From Larix sibirica (lineage: Eukaryota; Streptophyta; Pinopsida; Pinales; Pinaceae), in the NCBI GenBank assembly GCA_004151065.3, contig NWUY0300047850.1, positions 6,008 through 20,962 of the forward strand: DNA of 14,955 bases, in the 5' to 3' direction. Within the stretch, counting starts at the first letter, position 1. Each line of letters begins with the position of its first letter. This document shows positions 1 through 9,037 of this stretch, in pieces. A model generated the notes under the pieces. That model had not been told where the DNA came from. It saw only the letters and a program-made list of their open reading frames with translations, and did not search any database. Position numbers and translations under genes: made by a program.

Positions 1-1090
1 GAGTGGCCAACATTAGCTTGCACCAGCCCATATAATACAACTTCGTTCATTGACTACTTTGTTACTAGGGAAACCAATTAGCCATAATGATTGAGAGTCA
101 AGTATCTACCAACTTAAGCATCCAAAAAACATAGTATTATTCTAAAGATATAGGGCTTGCCCAAAAATATTGGGAAACCGGAGCCTACTTCTTCCTCATA
201 ATTGTTACTAATGAAAAAATTTAAGACTCTACAAAAAATACTATGATAATCATAAAGATAATTCTTCCATTGTTGAGTTGAGAAAGAAAGGAAAAAACTA
301 AATTAACTGTTACTATCATCAACCAACATTGAGGTGTCAGTAGACAAAATTCCAACTTGATTCTAAGCATCCAGTTGGATGGTAATGTTCATAGTGTCTG
401 CCAAGATGTGCAGCTTGTTGTGGATGGAATTAGCGTCCTACTTTATGGAATTGATGACAATATGAATACCTAATCAGACTTGATTACACTCCATGAGTGA
501 TCTTCCTAATAACAACTTCATGATCCATCATAAGGGCTATATGACCTGGGAAGAGGGAGGGAAATGAGCTGAAGGGGTCTTACATTGAGAAAAATCTTGA
601 GAATGCAACCCTTCCCCCTTTTCTTCCTTTATTTCATAGTCAAGAAGGATGTCCAATTTGGCGTGCTCAATTTCTTGACGGATATGCCGGGGGGTCTCCC
701 TACAAAACCTTTCTTCCATTATCAAGCATTGAATTTCCCCACCTCTGCGACTTTGAGATCGTTATCAAGGCATGGGGACTCCTCTGTGAGGAGTGAAAAC
801 ACAAAAATAGGGCCAAAAGATGTGCCTGTGCATGATATAATTTGAGGACTTGGAGAATGTGAGGGCACCAAAATGCTAAGAATATTAGTGTTGATCCTTG
901 GAAAAATGAGAGTAACCAATTGTTGATGCTCAAAATGATACAGGTCAGGAAAAAAAACTAGAAGCACCCTTGGAGAGATATTCAATGTGAAGATGGGGAT
1001 GGAAGGCCGGGTTGCATTTAGGGTCCTCGGATAGATAGGATTCAAAGGGTCTCGTAGTGTACTAAATGCATGGATGAAATATTGCATTAT
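1..1090. other. Unassigned region with weak minus-strand coding-like patches
   Basis: No gene could be recognised. On the minus strand two open stretches lie nearly end to end in different frames, 1087 to 722 and 725 to 537. The second reads like real protein, with charged, helix-prone segments such as RETPRHIRQEIEHAKLDILL. Further down the same strand, around 430 to 300, another frame gives a short plausible run (HILADTMNITIQL) broken by stops. This could be a decayed transposon gag or leader, but no diagnostic motif (zinc knuckle, protease, reverse transcriptase) is present, so no family is assigned. Confidence 0.25.
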
Positions 1091-1733
1091 TAGATAGTTG
1101 TGAATACATGCATAATTAATGATAAATACATGCGTTAGTATAAAAGAAAGAGCAAGGAGAAACTATCTAACTGATTTATATTTGATTTCTAAAGACCAAA
1201 TTAACTAACTAAAGTAAATAACTGAAAGAAATTAAATGCAAAGTATTTACAAAAATACCAAAAGGAGTTAGCAATAAGTTTTCTAAAAAATTAAACTTTA
1301 GTAGTTAGCATAATATGAAGCAATAATTAGTAAATTCTTGATGGCTAAATAAATTTAATCATCTACTTTAAATACACAAAGAGAAATCTGCAATTTATTT
1401 AATTTCAAATTTTTTAAAGCCATTAAAAATATTAGTTCCATTAATAATGTATTTTTAGCTTGATAAAGTAGGAAAATTTGCATATTGGACAATTACTGAA
1501 AATGTATTCAATAATTTGAATTGTTTGTATGAAATAAAAGATTATTAAAAACCATGCATGGCAACTATTTCAGATTGAAAATAAAGTGTTTGAATGCCTA
1601 ATCTAAAGGTGCAAAATTTGAAAATTTATGTACAAGTTAGTAAACATAAATAAAAAAATAATAGTTACAGTCTAGAATATACATATGTACCATCTGTGAA
1701 ATGTCAAAAAAAAGAAAAAAAGTAGTGAAGGTT
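1091..1733. other. AT-rich intergenic DNA, nothing recognised
   Basis: The stretch is very AT-rich with many A and T runs and stops in all frames. I see no open reading frame, RNA gene or clear repeat boundary before the SINE target site at 1734. Confidence 0.5.
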
Positions 1734-1751
1734 AATGATAAAAGGGTGGAG
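1734..1751 (+). repeat. Left target-site duplication of the SINE
   Basis: This 18-bp sequence is identical to 2011-2028 and directly precedes the SINE 5' end. Confidence 0.88.
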
Positions 1752-1785
1752 TATCAGTTATCCGTGAGATGTAGAATAGTCGGTG

Positions 1786-1834
1786 GTAGGTGATGAGTTA
1801 AGACACCCCTAAGATGAATGGTTGGTTCGAAACC
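1786..1834 (+). promoter_or_regulatory. Internal RNA polymerase III promoter of the SINE (boxes A and B)
   Basis: Box B at 1824-1834 reads GGTTCGAAACC and matches the tRNA T-loop consensus fully. Upstream, 1786-1803 resembles the D-loop box A. The spacing is right for a tRNA-derived promoter. No folded cloverleaf with acceptor stem follows, so this is not a tRNA gene. Confidence 0.75.
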
Positions 1835-2010
1835 CCGCGGATACCAAAAATCCAACCATGTTAAGGGNAAAACCCAGTCAAGTTGAGGTTGGTGCGGTCC
1901 AGGCCGGGTGCGATCCCCGGGTGATTTTGACGGCTTAGATGCCCCTGGGTCATGGTTTCTTAGCCAAAGGCAAACCCTGCGAGTAAGGGGTACCACTAGC
2001 CAACAAAAAA

Positions 2011-2028
2011 AATGATAAAAGGGTGGAG
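2011..2028 (+). repeat. Right target-site duplication of the SINE
   Basis: This is an exact copy of 1734-1751. It begins within the A-rich tail and continues into GGGTGGAG. Confidence 0.88.
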
Positions 2029-2168
2029 AAAAGACGCATATATTCCCAAATAAGCTTTTTATAAGTGGAATCAAGTTTGGTTGTCGTCTAGTACAATAGG
2101 TTGTGACCGATTCAATGCCCGAGGAACATGAGGTTTACAAGAATCTACGCAACTCTCAACATTCCAGG

Positions 2169-2182
2169 TTCACCCGGGTGAA
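2169..2182. repeat. Perfect 14-bp palindrome
   Basis: TTCACCCGGGTGAA reads the same on both strands, and the flanking GG and CC extend the symmetry imperfectly. It stands out as GC-rich in AT-rich surroundings. No function is assigned. Confidence 0.5.
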
Positions 2183-2310
2183 ACCGAGACAACGGGAATA
2201 CTCCCAGCTTAGATTTTGTTGACTGTAACTTGCACACTTGAAGACGTTAGTCATAAAAATATAAATAAGAAAGTACAAATGTATGCAGAAAAAAATAACA
2301 TACCTACAGT

Positions 2311-2362
2311 GGAAGGACACTCTGCCTTCACCCTAATGGATGGAAAGACACTCTGCCTTCAC
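2311..2362 (+). repeat. Short direct repeat, two copies of 21 bp
   Basis: GGAAGGACACTCTGCCTTCAC (2311-2331, given here as GGAAGGACACTCTGCCTTCA plus C) recurs at 2342-2362 with one mismatch, at a 31-bp period. Each copy is itself partly symmetrical (GAAGG...CCTTC). It looks like a small local tandem duplication. Confidence 0.6.
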
Positions 2363-2631
2363 GTTAGTCTTACCTACAACTAACCTACAATTGTTTCCTA
2401 TTAGGCTCATTAATAACTGAATATGAAAGAAAATGAACAACAATGGAACCTAACAGTACTCACTTCTTACCTCTGATGCGAGATACTCTTTCAACAACTT
2501 TTTCGAGATTTTAAAGGTTGTCCTCGCAAGTGTGCGAAGTTTGTGAGGGAAGGAAAAGTTTTTGGGATGCCTTGGAAGTTCAAAGGTCGATGCATCTTTT
2601 GGTGTTTATATTTCTTCATGTGTATCCAAAC

Positions 2632-2664
2632 GAGGGTGAGATGCAATAACCAATGCTCACCCTC
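2632..2664. repeat. Inverted repeat with 9-bp stem
   Basis: GAGGGTGAG at 2632-2640 pairs perfectly with CTCACCCTC at 2656-2664 around a 15-base loop. No T-run follows and no gene adjoins it. It may be chance or part of an unrecognised element. Confidence 0.35.
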
Positions 2665-2764
2665 ATTGCGAAGGAAACACATAAAGGTTTGAAGAGCTTG
2701 AGTGTTGCTTCGCTTCTTCTTCAATGGTCACAAGAATCAACATCCCACCCTTTCACTTAAGGTC

Positions 2765-3375
2765 AGATTATGAGTTTTTGTAGTCTCATGAATGTTTCTC
2801 TTTTCTTTCTAAAATACACAATCTTGATAGAATTTCTTAACAGATCTTTTGTAAAGAATTTTATTCGCAACAATCTTCGACAAAGACCTTTAAAACTTAT
2901 CTTGATGCCCCTTGTTGCTAAGAGAGCACTTCCTTAAGTATCGTTTTGCAGGTTAGAGGTATCATATTGATGCCCAAATTTTATTTCACCTGATGGATAT
3001 ATGAAAAAGTGTAGTGGTTAATGCTACACATTTTTTTTACCATCAATGAAACTAGAAAGCACAACCAAAATCATGGCTTATGGACAATCATTGTTCATAA
3101 CCTGTTATTTTTCCAAATGGCATCTTTGGGAATCCTCTCAAGCTAGTTTCCGAGCACCTAGTCCTTTGGTCATTACCTGCGTTTTTCTCTGAGGAATGAT
3201 AACCATTCTCTACCAAAAGGAACATTTCGGTCATAATTGGAAATGACTCTCTCTCTCTTTACCTTTTTCCACTACCTATTGAATTTGCATAGGGTTTGTG
3301 TTTTCACTTCTCCTTTGCATGCCACGTGGACTTCATTCTCCCATTTGCTTTGGTGTTAGTGTTAGTATCATAATG
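2765..3375. other. Anonymous intergenic DNA with a CT microsatellite and a G-box-like site
   Basis: No reading frame or transposon domain is seen. There is a short CT run near 3249-3261. The palindrome CCACGTGG at 3322-3329 matches the plant G-box core CACGTG. With no gene downstream the G-box is probably incidental. Confidence 0.4.
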
Positions 3376-3387
3376 TTATTCCGATCT

Positions 3388-4060
3388 CTTTTGGATTGAA
3401 AAGGGAGGGATGGTAATTATTTTGTGGTAATGGGATCGAAAGAGGGTAAATTTAATGCCAAAGGGTAATGGGATTAATGCGAGGTCCCTAATTATGGTAT
3501 TTTTATTATTATTATTTTTATTTCTGGGAAGGGGCCCAGGATATAACTCATTAGGAAAGATTTCATTTATTTTAGAGTGGGAATGAAAATTAATGGGATT
3601 TAGGAAAAATGAAAAATGGAATAGTAAATGGTAAAAGATGAATATGTAAGGGACAAGGTTCATTTTTTTTAAGAATTGAGATAAGAATGTAAAGCTTAAT
3701 GCAATGAGGGAGTTAGGGAATATTCCATTTGTTTTGGAAATAATGAATCAAGAGGGTAGAAGAAAAATGGATGTAAGGTCTAAAATGGGGGTTCTTTTTT
3801 TTTCTAAAATAAAGGACATTGACATTCTTGATCTAAGGGATTTTTGGAATTAAATAAAAGAAGGGGGATGCTTTTTTAAATTTAAAAAATAAGAGATAAT
3901 GGAGATTTTCATACTAGAAGGACCCAAGGGAATATATTTGACTTTTAGGACATGGGTGTGAGGAGAATGATGAAAAGTGGATGCAATTGAAAATTGATTG
4001 AAGGATGCAAACTTGGTGGTTTTCAATGTCAAGATGAAAATGACTTTGTCATGAAAAAAC
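3388..4060 (+). other. Purine-biased stretch with an ATT microsatellite
   Basis: The plus strand is heavily A and G for about 670 bases, broken by a T-rich ATT run near 3500-3520 and a few T homopolymers. The open frames on the opposite strand (3663-3376, 4032-3850) are rich in Phe, Ile, His, Leu and Pro, as a pyrimidine-rich strand would give by composition, so they are not taken as genes. Similar strand asymmetry occurs in leader or untranslated parts of plant retroelements, but no element boundary is visible. Confidence 0.4.
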
Positions 4061-5215
4061 TTTGACTATTTGTTGAGAGGATAAAATGACAATGGATTTT
4101 GACAAACAAGATATGAGTGCGATCAGTGTGACAAGATGAATGAAATGAGGCTGACTCCTTGGCATGACGACACAATAGACAAGAAATTAAAAAATTCCAA
4201 TACTTGACTTAACCATGACATGACGATGCATAAGACACAACTTGTCAAGTCAGTTGCAGGGGTCATACATAAGCGTAAATGGTGAAACAAGACATGGACA
4301 CAACAATCATATCACCATGGACATAATGATGTAGACATAACAATTTTTCAAAACATTCCACTAGGTTCACCTCTGGTGTCATGGTTAGACACTTCGGAAT
4401 CATATCAATGTTGAGCATCAACATCTAGCCCAACAAAAAAAAAACAATGAAACAAAATGACACATGATGACTCGACAATGACTTCTCGACAAGGAAAAAA
4501 TGTAACCATGAATCATATACACATACTCGTTCTCATCCCCGAAAAGGGCAGGGAGTGAAAAGAGTAATGATAGCATTCCACAATGGGTGAAGTAAAGGGA
4601 TGAAAGAAGTGTTGGGAAACCAAAACATTAAGCAAATAACAGTTCAACATAATGCCAAGATGATCACTAGGAACTGCTTAATAGTTTCACTCTCTCCATG
4701 TCATGTTCTTTCCTATATAACAAATTAAATGTCATCATGTCAGGTTTTATTGACAAAACAATATGGTGAAAGAGCATAGTGGCGCATTGTAATAAAAAAC
4801 CTCAAATTCCACAAGAAATTAATTGGGAAATTTCAAAAAGAAAATAGCAGAAAAGAAACTAACTAAGAAAATCAAATTGCCAAAATTTGAAAAGGACTCC
4901 TAGACGATATGACAAAATAAAAACAAATGCATAGTAGGAAGGTAAAATGATGTAGGAATAAATGAAATCTAGTCCTACTCATACACAAGAGGAAAAATAG
5001 ATAATGCAAGATGCCACTTGTTATATAGGAATTCATATGAAATGCTACAGAAATCATTTTTTTAATATTGAAGCTTGATTTAAATTTTGCATTAAATTCC
5101 CGAAATAAAGATAGATATAATCATGAAAATCTACAAAGAAATTTTAGTCCTGATTGAAACAATTAAAAGATAAAGAAAACTAGATGAGTTAGAATTAATG
5201 AGATATGAAAATTTA
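4061..5215. other. AT-rich intergenic DNA
   Basis: Loose repetition of ACATGACGA-like words occurs at about 4160-4240 and 4440-4500. The minus-strand open frame at 5057-4872 is hydrophobic and follows the end of the coding-like region at 5216, so it may be its decayed 3' flank. Nothing else is recognised. Confidence 0.35.
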
Positions 5216-6250
5216 TCAATCCATGAATCCAATGTGTAATCTCTAAACAAATCCAGGAATTCCCTTGTCTACTCCATTGACCATGTTACATCGATTTGAA
5301 ATAAAGCATTTGAGATCATCGACATTAGTTGATTTATCATCAATTATAGCCTCATCGATCGCTTTGTCATTATCGTTAGCCGTGAAGATGAATGGTTAAT
5401 TATTGCATTTAAGCTTCTCTTCATAATTAAAAATAATAAAAGACGCATTAGTTTCTTCATGATTATGTTTCTCTAGGATAAAATCGAGATGATTCATCAT
5501 AAATAGATTGCATGTTGACCTAAGACAAGAATTTACTTTCAAGAATTATATGTTCATTTGCATTTGGGAGCTTCAAAATTTTAAATTCCTTGTTAGGTAA
5601 ACATGAATCATCATTAAATCCATTAGAGAAATTACCATGGATTGATTGAGGGCTTCCCTAAAAAACATAAGATTTAGAATCAAGGGTGGGCTTAAGGAAA
5701 ACAAGATAGTCACCCGTAACTAGAAGGGATTGAGCATCTTCGTCGTGAAGAGAATTGTCAAAAATATCAATTGCAACATGATCAAGGTTTAAAAATTCAG
5801 GATTACAAAAGGCATGACAAACATCATTGTGGTTCACTTAAAAGAATTGATTTCCCCTTCGAATTATTAATATTTTCTGAGACATCACATTACAAATTAT
5901 ATGCCTCATCTTGCATTAAGAGTTCATTTTGCAAATTAGAGAAACACAGAGCATCAATACAAGGTGGGACGACACCTCCTTGATGAATAGAACTATGAAT
6001 ATCATGCCTGGAATTAGATGGAAATATGTTGTCGACGGGAGCATAAAAAAATTCATGATGAATGGGATGAGGGATTTCCTCCAAGACAAAAAAAATTGAT
6101 TCAAGGTTAGGGTGATAAAAAGCATTCTCCTTGCATGCAATTGGAAAAGTGTAAGGTGCCATCTAGGGCACATAAACAATAATTCATGAAGACATGAATA
6201 ATAGGCGTCAAAGGACACTAATTCTCTTTCATTAATTGTACATATATACA
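5216..6250 (-). pseudogene. Long decayed coding region, family not recognised
   Basis: Reading the minus strand from about 6250 to 5216 gives roughly 345 codons of protein-like sequence in at least three linked frames. The first part (6162-5893) is open for 90 codons and contains HQGGVVPPCIDAL. A frameshift near 5840-5890 leads to an acidic stretch starting HNDVCHAFCNPEFLNLDHVA, interrupted by TAG stops, and a second shift near 5480 gives an Asp-rich part ending IPGFV at a stop, with a final TGA at 5218-5216. The low density of stops over a kilobase in a genome this AT-rich argues for former coding use. I see no zinc knuckle, protease, RT, integrase or transposase motif. The 5' side is cut by the SINE fragment and the N at 6263. 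It could be an extra open frame of a large gypsy element or a host gene relic. Confidence 0.45.
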
Positions 6251-6263
6251 AGAAAATTGTCCN

Positions 6264-6342
6264 CTTAGATGCCCCTGGGTCGTGGTTTCTCAGACCACAG
6301 GCCACTCCCGCAAGTCAGGGAGATTCAAGCAAACAAAAAAAA
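6264..6342 (+). mobile_element. 5'-truncated SINE, 3' end only
   Basis: These 79 bp align end to end with the last 79 bp of the complete SINE (1934-2012). Both start CTTAGATGCCCCTGGGTC and end in an A-run. The middle is diverged, with a long stretch of substitutions after the shared GTGGTTTCT. The fragment begins exactly one base after the N at 6263, so the missing 5' part may be a true truncation or an assembly join. No target-site duplication is visible upstream. Confidence 0.75.
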
Positions 6343-6390
6343 GAATTTGTTAGGACTTGTAACATTATAATATTATTAGAGGACAATCTC
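6343..6390 (+). repeat. 48-bp exact direct repeat, copy 1
   Basis: It begins GAATTTGTTAGGACTTG and ends GGACAATCTC, directly after the A-tail of the SINE fragment. It is identical over 48 bases to 6417-6464. Confidence 0.85.
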
Positions 6391-6416
6391 GTAACTATCT
6401 TTTCATTTTTTGTATT

Positions 6417-6464
6417 GAATTTGTTAGGACTTGTAACATTATAATATTATTAGAGGACAATCTC
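6417..6464 (+). repeat. 48-bp exact direct repeat, copy 2
   Basis: It is identical to 6343-6390 and separated from it by 26 bases (period 74). Perfect identity in a decayed region means either a very recent tandem duplication or an assembly artefact. Confidence 0.85.
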
Positions 6465-7843
6465 AATATACATTCTGCCAGCCGACGGAGAGGAAGGAAA
6501 TAAATATTTTTTCCCTGTGTTTATTTTATAGGAAGTAGAAAATGTTTTGTTTGGAACCTTTTTTTCCTTTTTGTTTGTTTCCCCAAATGAATACTATAGC
6601 AAACATTGAGTTTTTTGTAGTGAATTGCATAATGGTTGTCATAAGCATTTAAGAAAAATTGTCAAAGGTGTTGAAGAGCATAATTTCAGCTTTACATAGA
6701 TTAGGAGATTGTCTGTGATTTTTGTTTACTAGTTAAAAGCGGATTGTGATGAGATGAAGTATGTGAAAAAATATTTTTCTATATACAACCAAAAGGTGTT
6801 GAAACCATTGTTCTATAGATAATTGCAAATTTGGGGCAGTTTTTTTTGTGGTTTCAATTAAAATTTGTCTTGGTCAAGAATATGATAATCACCCATGTGA
6901 CAAGTGTGTGAGTGAGAAAAAAACATCGATGTTTTTTTCTTTCAAGTTTTAAAAAAAGAGATGCTTTGTTTTTTGCTAGTGCGTAACTGCATGTGGGTGT
7001 GTCTTTTGAGCACCATGATAGAGAATAAAGGCCATATGAAAGGACAAACGACTATATGGCAATGATTTTGCACAATGTCTCCTTCCATTTTGAAAAAAAC
7101 CTCTCCCGAACTTGGAATCTAGATTCAATTAAACATTTTTTATTAAGCATGCCACCATAAAAAAATTGACATCAAAATCCAGCATTGTTAAGGAGTTGAT
7201 ACAATGAATATTTATGCAGTTGTATAGGAGGCAAATAAGCACTTATAAACAACAGTGTTTCTGTCCAAAAATGTTGTTAGAGAAACCTGAGGAAAAAAAA
7301 ATTGTAATTTACAGTGCAAAAAAACAAACGATTGTTAAAATGCAAAAAATTTAACACTTAAAATATTGGATGCAATATTGATGTGCAATTAGTAGTTGAA
7401 TAGGAGGAGGCCTTCGATTTAAAATGTCACAAAGTAATTTAAATCATATAACATAGAACATCTCATGTGTTCCTATGCATGACACAGATGGCGAACACAT
7501 TCAACAGGCCCAACCAACAAACTAGAAAAAAAGGCAATAACTAGTAAGCAATTCCTTGACGCCTTTTATTAAGGGACCTGTCTTTTAGGCTCATGGAAGC
7601 TGGAAAAGAAAATATTATTTTAAGAATATTTGGTGTTTTTAATATCTAGTGGCAGATGGCACAAAAGAATGGATAGTTTGTGCCTATGAAAGCTTTGATA
7701 GTTTCATTTAGAAAGAACATGGCAAAGTTTACTTTTTGTTTTAATCGAAGATTTTTGCAAATAAAATGTTATAGATACCCAACTTTAGAGTGGATAAATG
7801 TGAAACAATCCAAAGCCATAACAAATGACAAAAACAAAATTCC
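6465..7843. other. Anonymous AT-rich DNA
   Basis: No coding region or known element is recognised. It holds a perfect 26-bp palindrome at 6915-6940 and a 12-bp palindrome GAATCTAGATTC at 7115-7126. From about 7715 the sequence begins to resemble 8905 onward weakly, so the duplication described next may start earlier than marked. Confidence 0.4.
6915..6940. repeat. Perfect 26-bp palindrome
   Basis: The two 13-base halves are exact reverse complements around ACATCGATGT, with A-runs on the left arm and T-runs on the right. It has no loop, so it would extrude as a cruciform or fold as a tight hairpin in RNA. No flanking gene explains it. Confidence 0.7.
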
Positions 7844-8786
7844 TTTTGGTTTTTGTATATTCCAAGCGAGTAATGTTTTTTTATATGTATTGTAAAGGAA
7901 GAACAGGTTTTCATCTCCTCACACAACATGTTATTGACAAGGATGCAGGCAAGAAACATAAGCATTAAACTATGAAGAGGAAAGTGGCTAAGAACAACAT
8001 GGCTGATTAAAAAAAATGATTCATGTTCTCGTTGTTACAAGTGCTTGTAATTTTAAGCATTGTATTGTCCTAATATCAAAAGAACACATGAATGATAAGA
8101 CAATATAAACAATTTTCTTTACTAGAACGTTGCAAAAAAAGGATTCAAGATGTATGTGTACTGCATATGTTGAAGAACTGTTAAGATAAATTTTTCTCAT
8201 TCCAGATTGAACATATAATTATATAGAAATGAAATTGCAATGGAGAAATCCTATGAAGGTTTGGTTCTAATCAACAAGAGGAAAATAGCTACAGGAGGGG
8301 GGAATGGCGATTCAAAAATGTATCGAGTGTTGCTAATAAACAACAATGGAAAGAAGTATGGGGAAATGTTTTCTTTGTTTAAAAAACCCGTGGATCGTCA
8401 AAAAGGACAGAAAACATAGCCAGCCTGAAAAACAAAGAAAACAGTTGGTATTAGCATAACACTATTGAAAAATCTATGCAAATATTCTAAAGAACATGGT
8501 TTTGCAAGTTGCAAATCACAGCTGCTATGGCGAGAACAAATGCAAATGTAACAGCCGATTGCATATTTAAAATTGCAAAAGAAACTTGGTTATAATCACC
8601 AATAACATTGATATTGCAAGGTAGTTTGGAAAGCATTAATAAAAAAGCATTGTCAATCATCAATCGTGGAAGGAGATACAAGGAAATGCATGCTTTTCCG
8701 AAGCTATCAAAGGGGAAAAAAAGACATATGCCATGCGTTATGGAAAAAAGGAATAGCTTCTATCAATGTCAAGGCATAATCTAAAG
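7844..8786 (+). repeat. Large diverged direct repeat, copy 1 (about 0.94 kb)
   Basis: This block is collinear with 9038-9970. Shared words in order include TTTTGGTTTTT..TATATTC at the left edge, AAAGCATTAAA/TAAGCATTAAA, GAGAACAACAT/AAGAACAACAT, AAAAAGGATTCAAGATGTA, AAATTGCAATGGA, AACAGTTGGTATTAGCAT, and TGTCAAG near the right edge. I judge the identity by eye at roughly 70-75 percent with small indels. It contains no convincing gene. A minus-strand open frame at 8681-8487 is hydrophobic but is not kept open in the other copy. Confidence 0.75.
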
Positions 8787-9037
8787 TCTTGTAACATGTT
8801 TTGTAAGTCTTATGCTCATCAAATATTTTTGGGATATTATCTAAAGTATTCTTGTAACTAGTTTGTTTTTTAAATGTGTCTAAAATATTGAAATATGTTA
8901 CAAGGAAGTTGATTTTACTTTTTTTTGTATGTTAAGATATTTGTTTGAGACAAGTGTCTAAAATGATTGAGTTTAACTATTATTATAACAACATGTATCT
9001 CGAACATGTTCCTAAAATATTTTTCCCTTGGCTTGCG
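8787..9037. other. Spacer between the two large direct repeats
   Basis: This 251-bp stretch carries small internal repeats: TCTAAAGT followed by CTTGTAAC near 8781 and 8840, and GTGTCTAAAAT near 8876 and 8957. No primer-binding site or coding sequence is seen. Confidence 0.5.

Larger units (their letters stand above)
1734..2028 (+). mobile_element. tRNA-derived SINE with 18-bp target-site duplications
   Basis: The same 18 bases, AATGATAAAAGGGTGGAG, occur at 1734-1751 and 2011-2028 and enclose about 259 bp. The insert has an RNA polymerase III promoter layout. A degenerate box A lies near 1786-1803 (TAGGTGATGAGTTAAGAC), and a perfect box B, GGTTCGAAACC, is at 1824-1834. The body is GC-richer than its surroundings and ends in a run of eight or nine A bases just before the right duplication, as expected for target-primed reverse transcription. 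It encodes no protein and would depend on a partner LINE for movement. Position 1868 is an N. The last 79 bp match a second partial copy at 6264-6342. The perfect duplications suggest a fairly recent insertion compared with the rest of the window. Confidence 0.88.

Noticed and set aside
1786-1834. tRNA gene
   Set aside because: Box A and box B are present, but there is no acceptor-stem pairing or anticodon arm, and the sequence is enclosed by target-site duplications and ends in an A-tail.
1754-2074. Open frame of 106 codons on the minus strand
   Set aside because: It lies across the SINE and its right flank and includes the N. A similar peptide (LRNHDPGASK) appears at the other SINE fragment because both read through the same non-coding repeat.
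3322-3329. G-box CCACGTGG as a functional promoter element
   Set aside because: No gene, TATA box or start codon in a plausible reading frame follows within several hundred bases.
3376-3663. Minus-strand open frame of 95 codons
   Set aside because: Its Phe, His, Ile and Pro-rich peptide, including an Asn run from the ATT microsatellite, is what the pyrimidine-rich strand gives by composition alone.
5916-6305. Open frame of 129 codons on the minus strand
   Set aside because: Its first part is antisense SINE sequence and crosses the N at 6263. The remainder overlaps the better 6162-5893 frame in another register, so only the region as a whole is described.
8487-8681. Hydrophobic minus-strand open frame as a small membrane protein
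   Set aside because: The corresponding segment of the second repeat copy (about 9660-9760) does not keep the frame or start, so selection for a protein is not supported.
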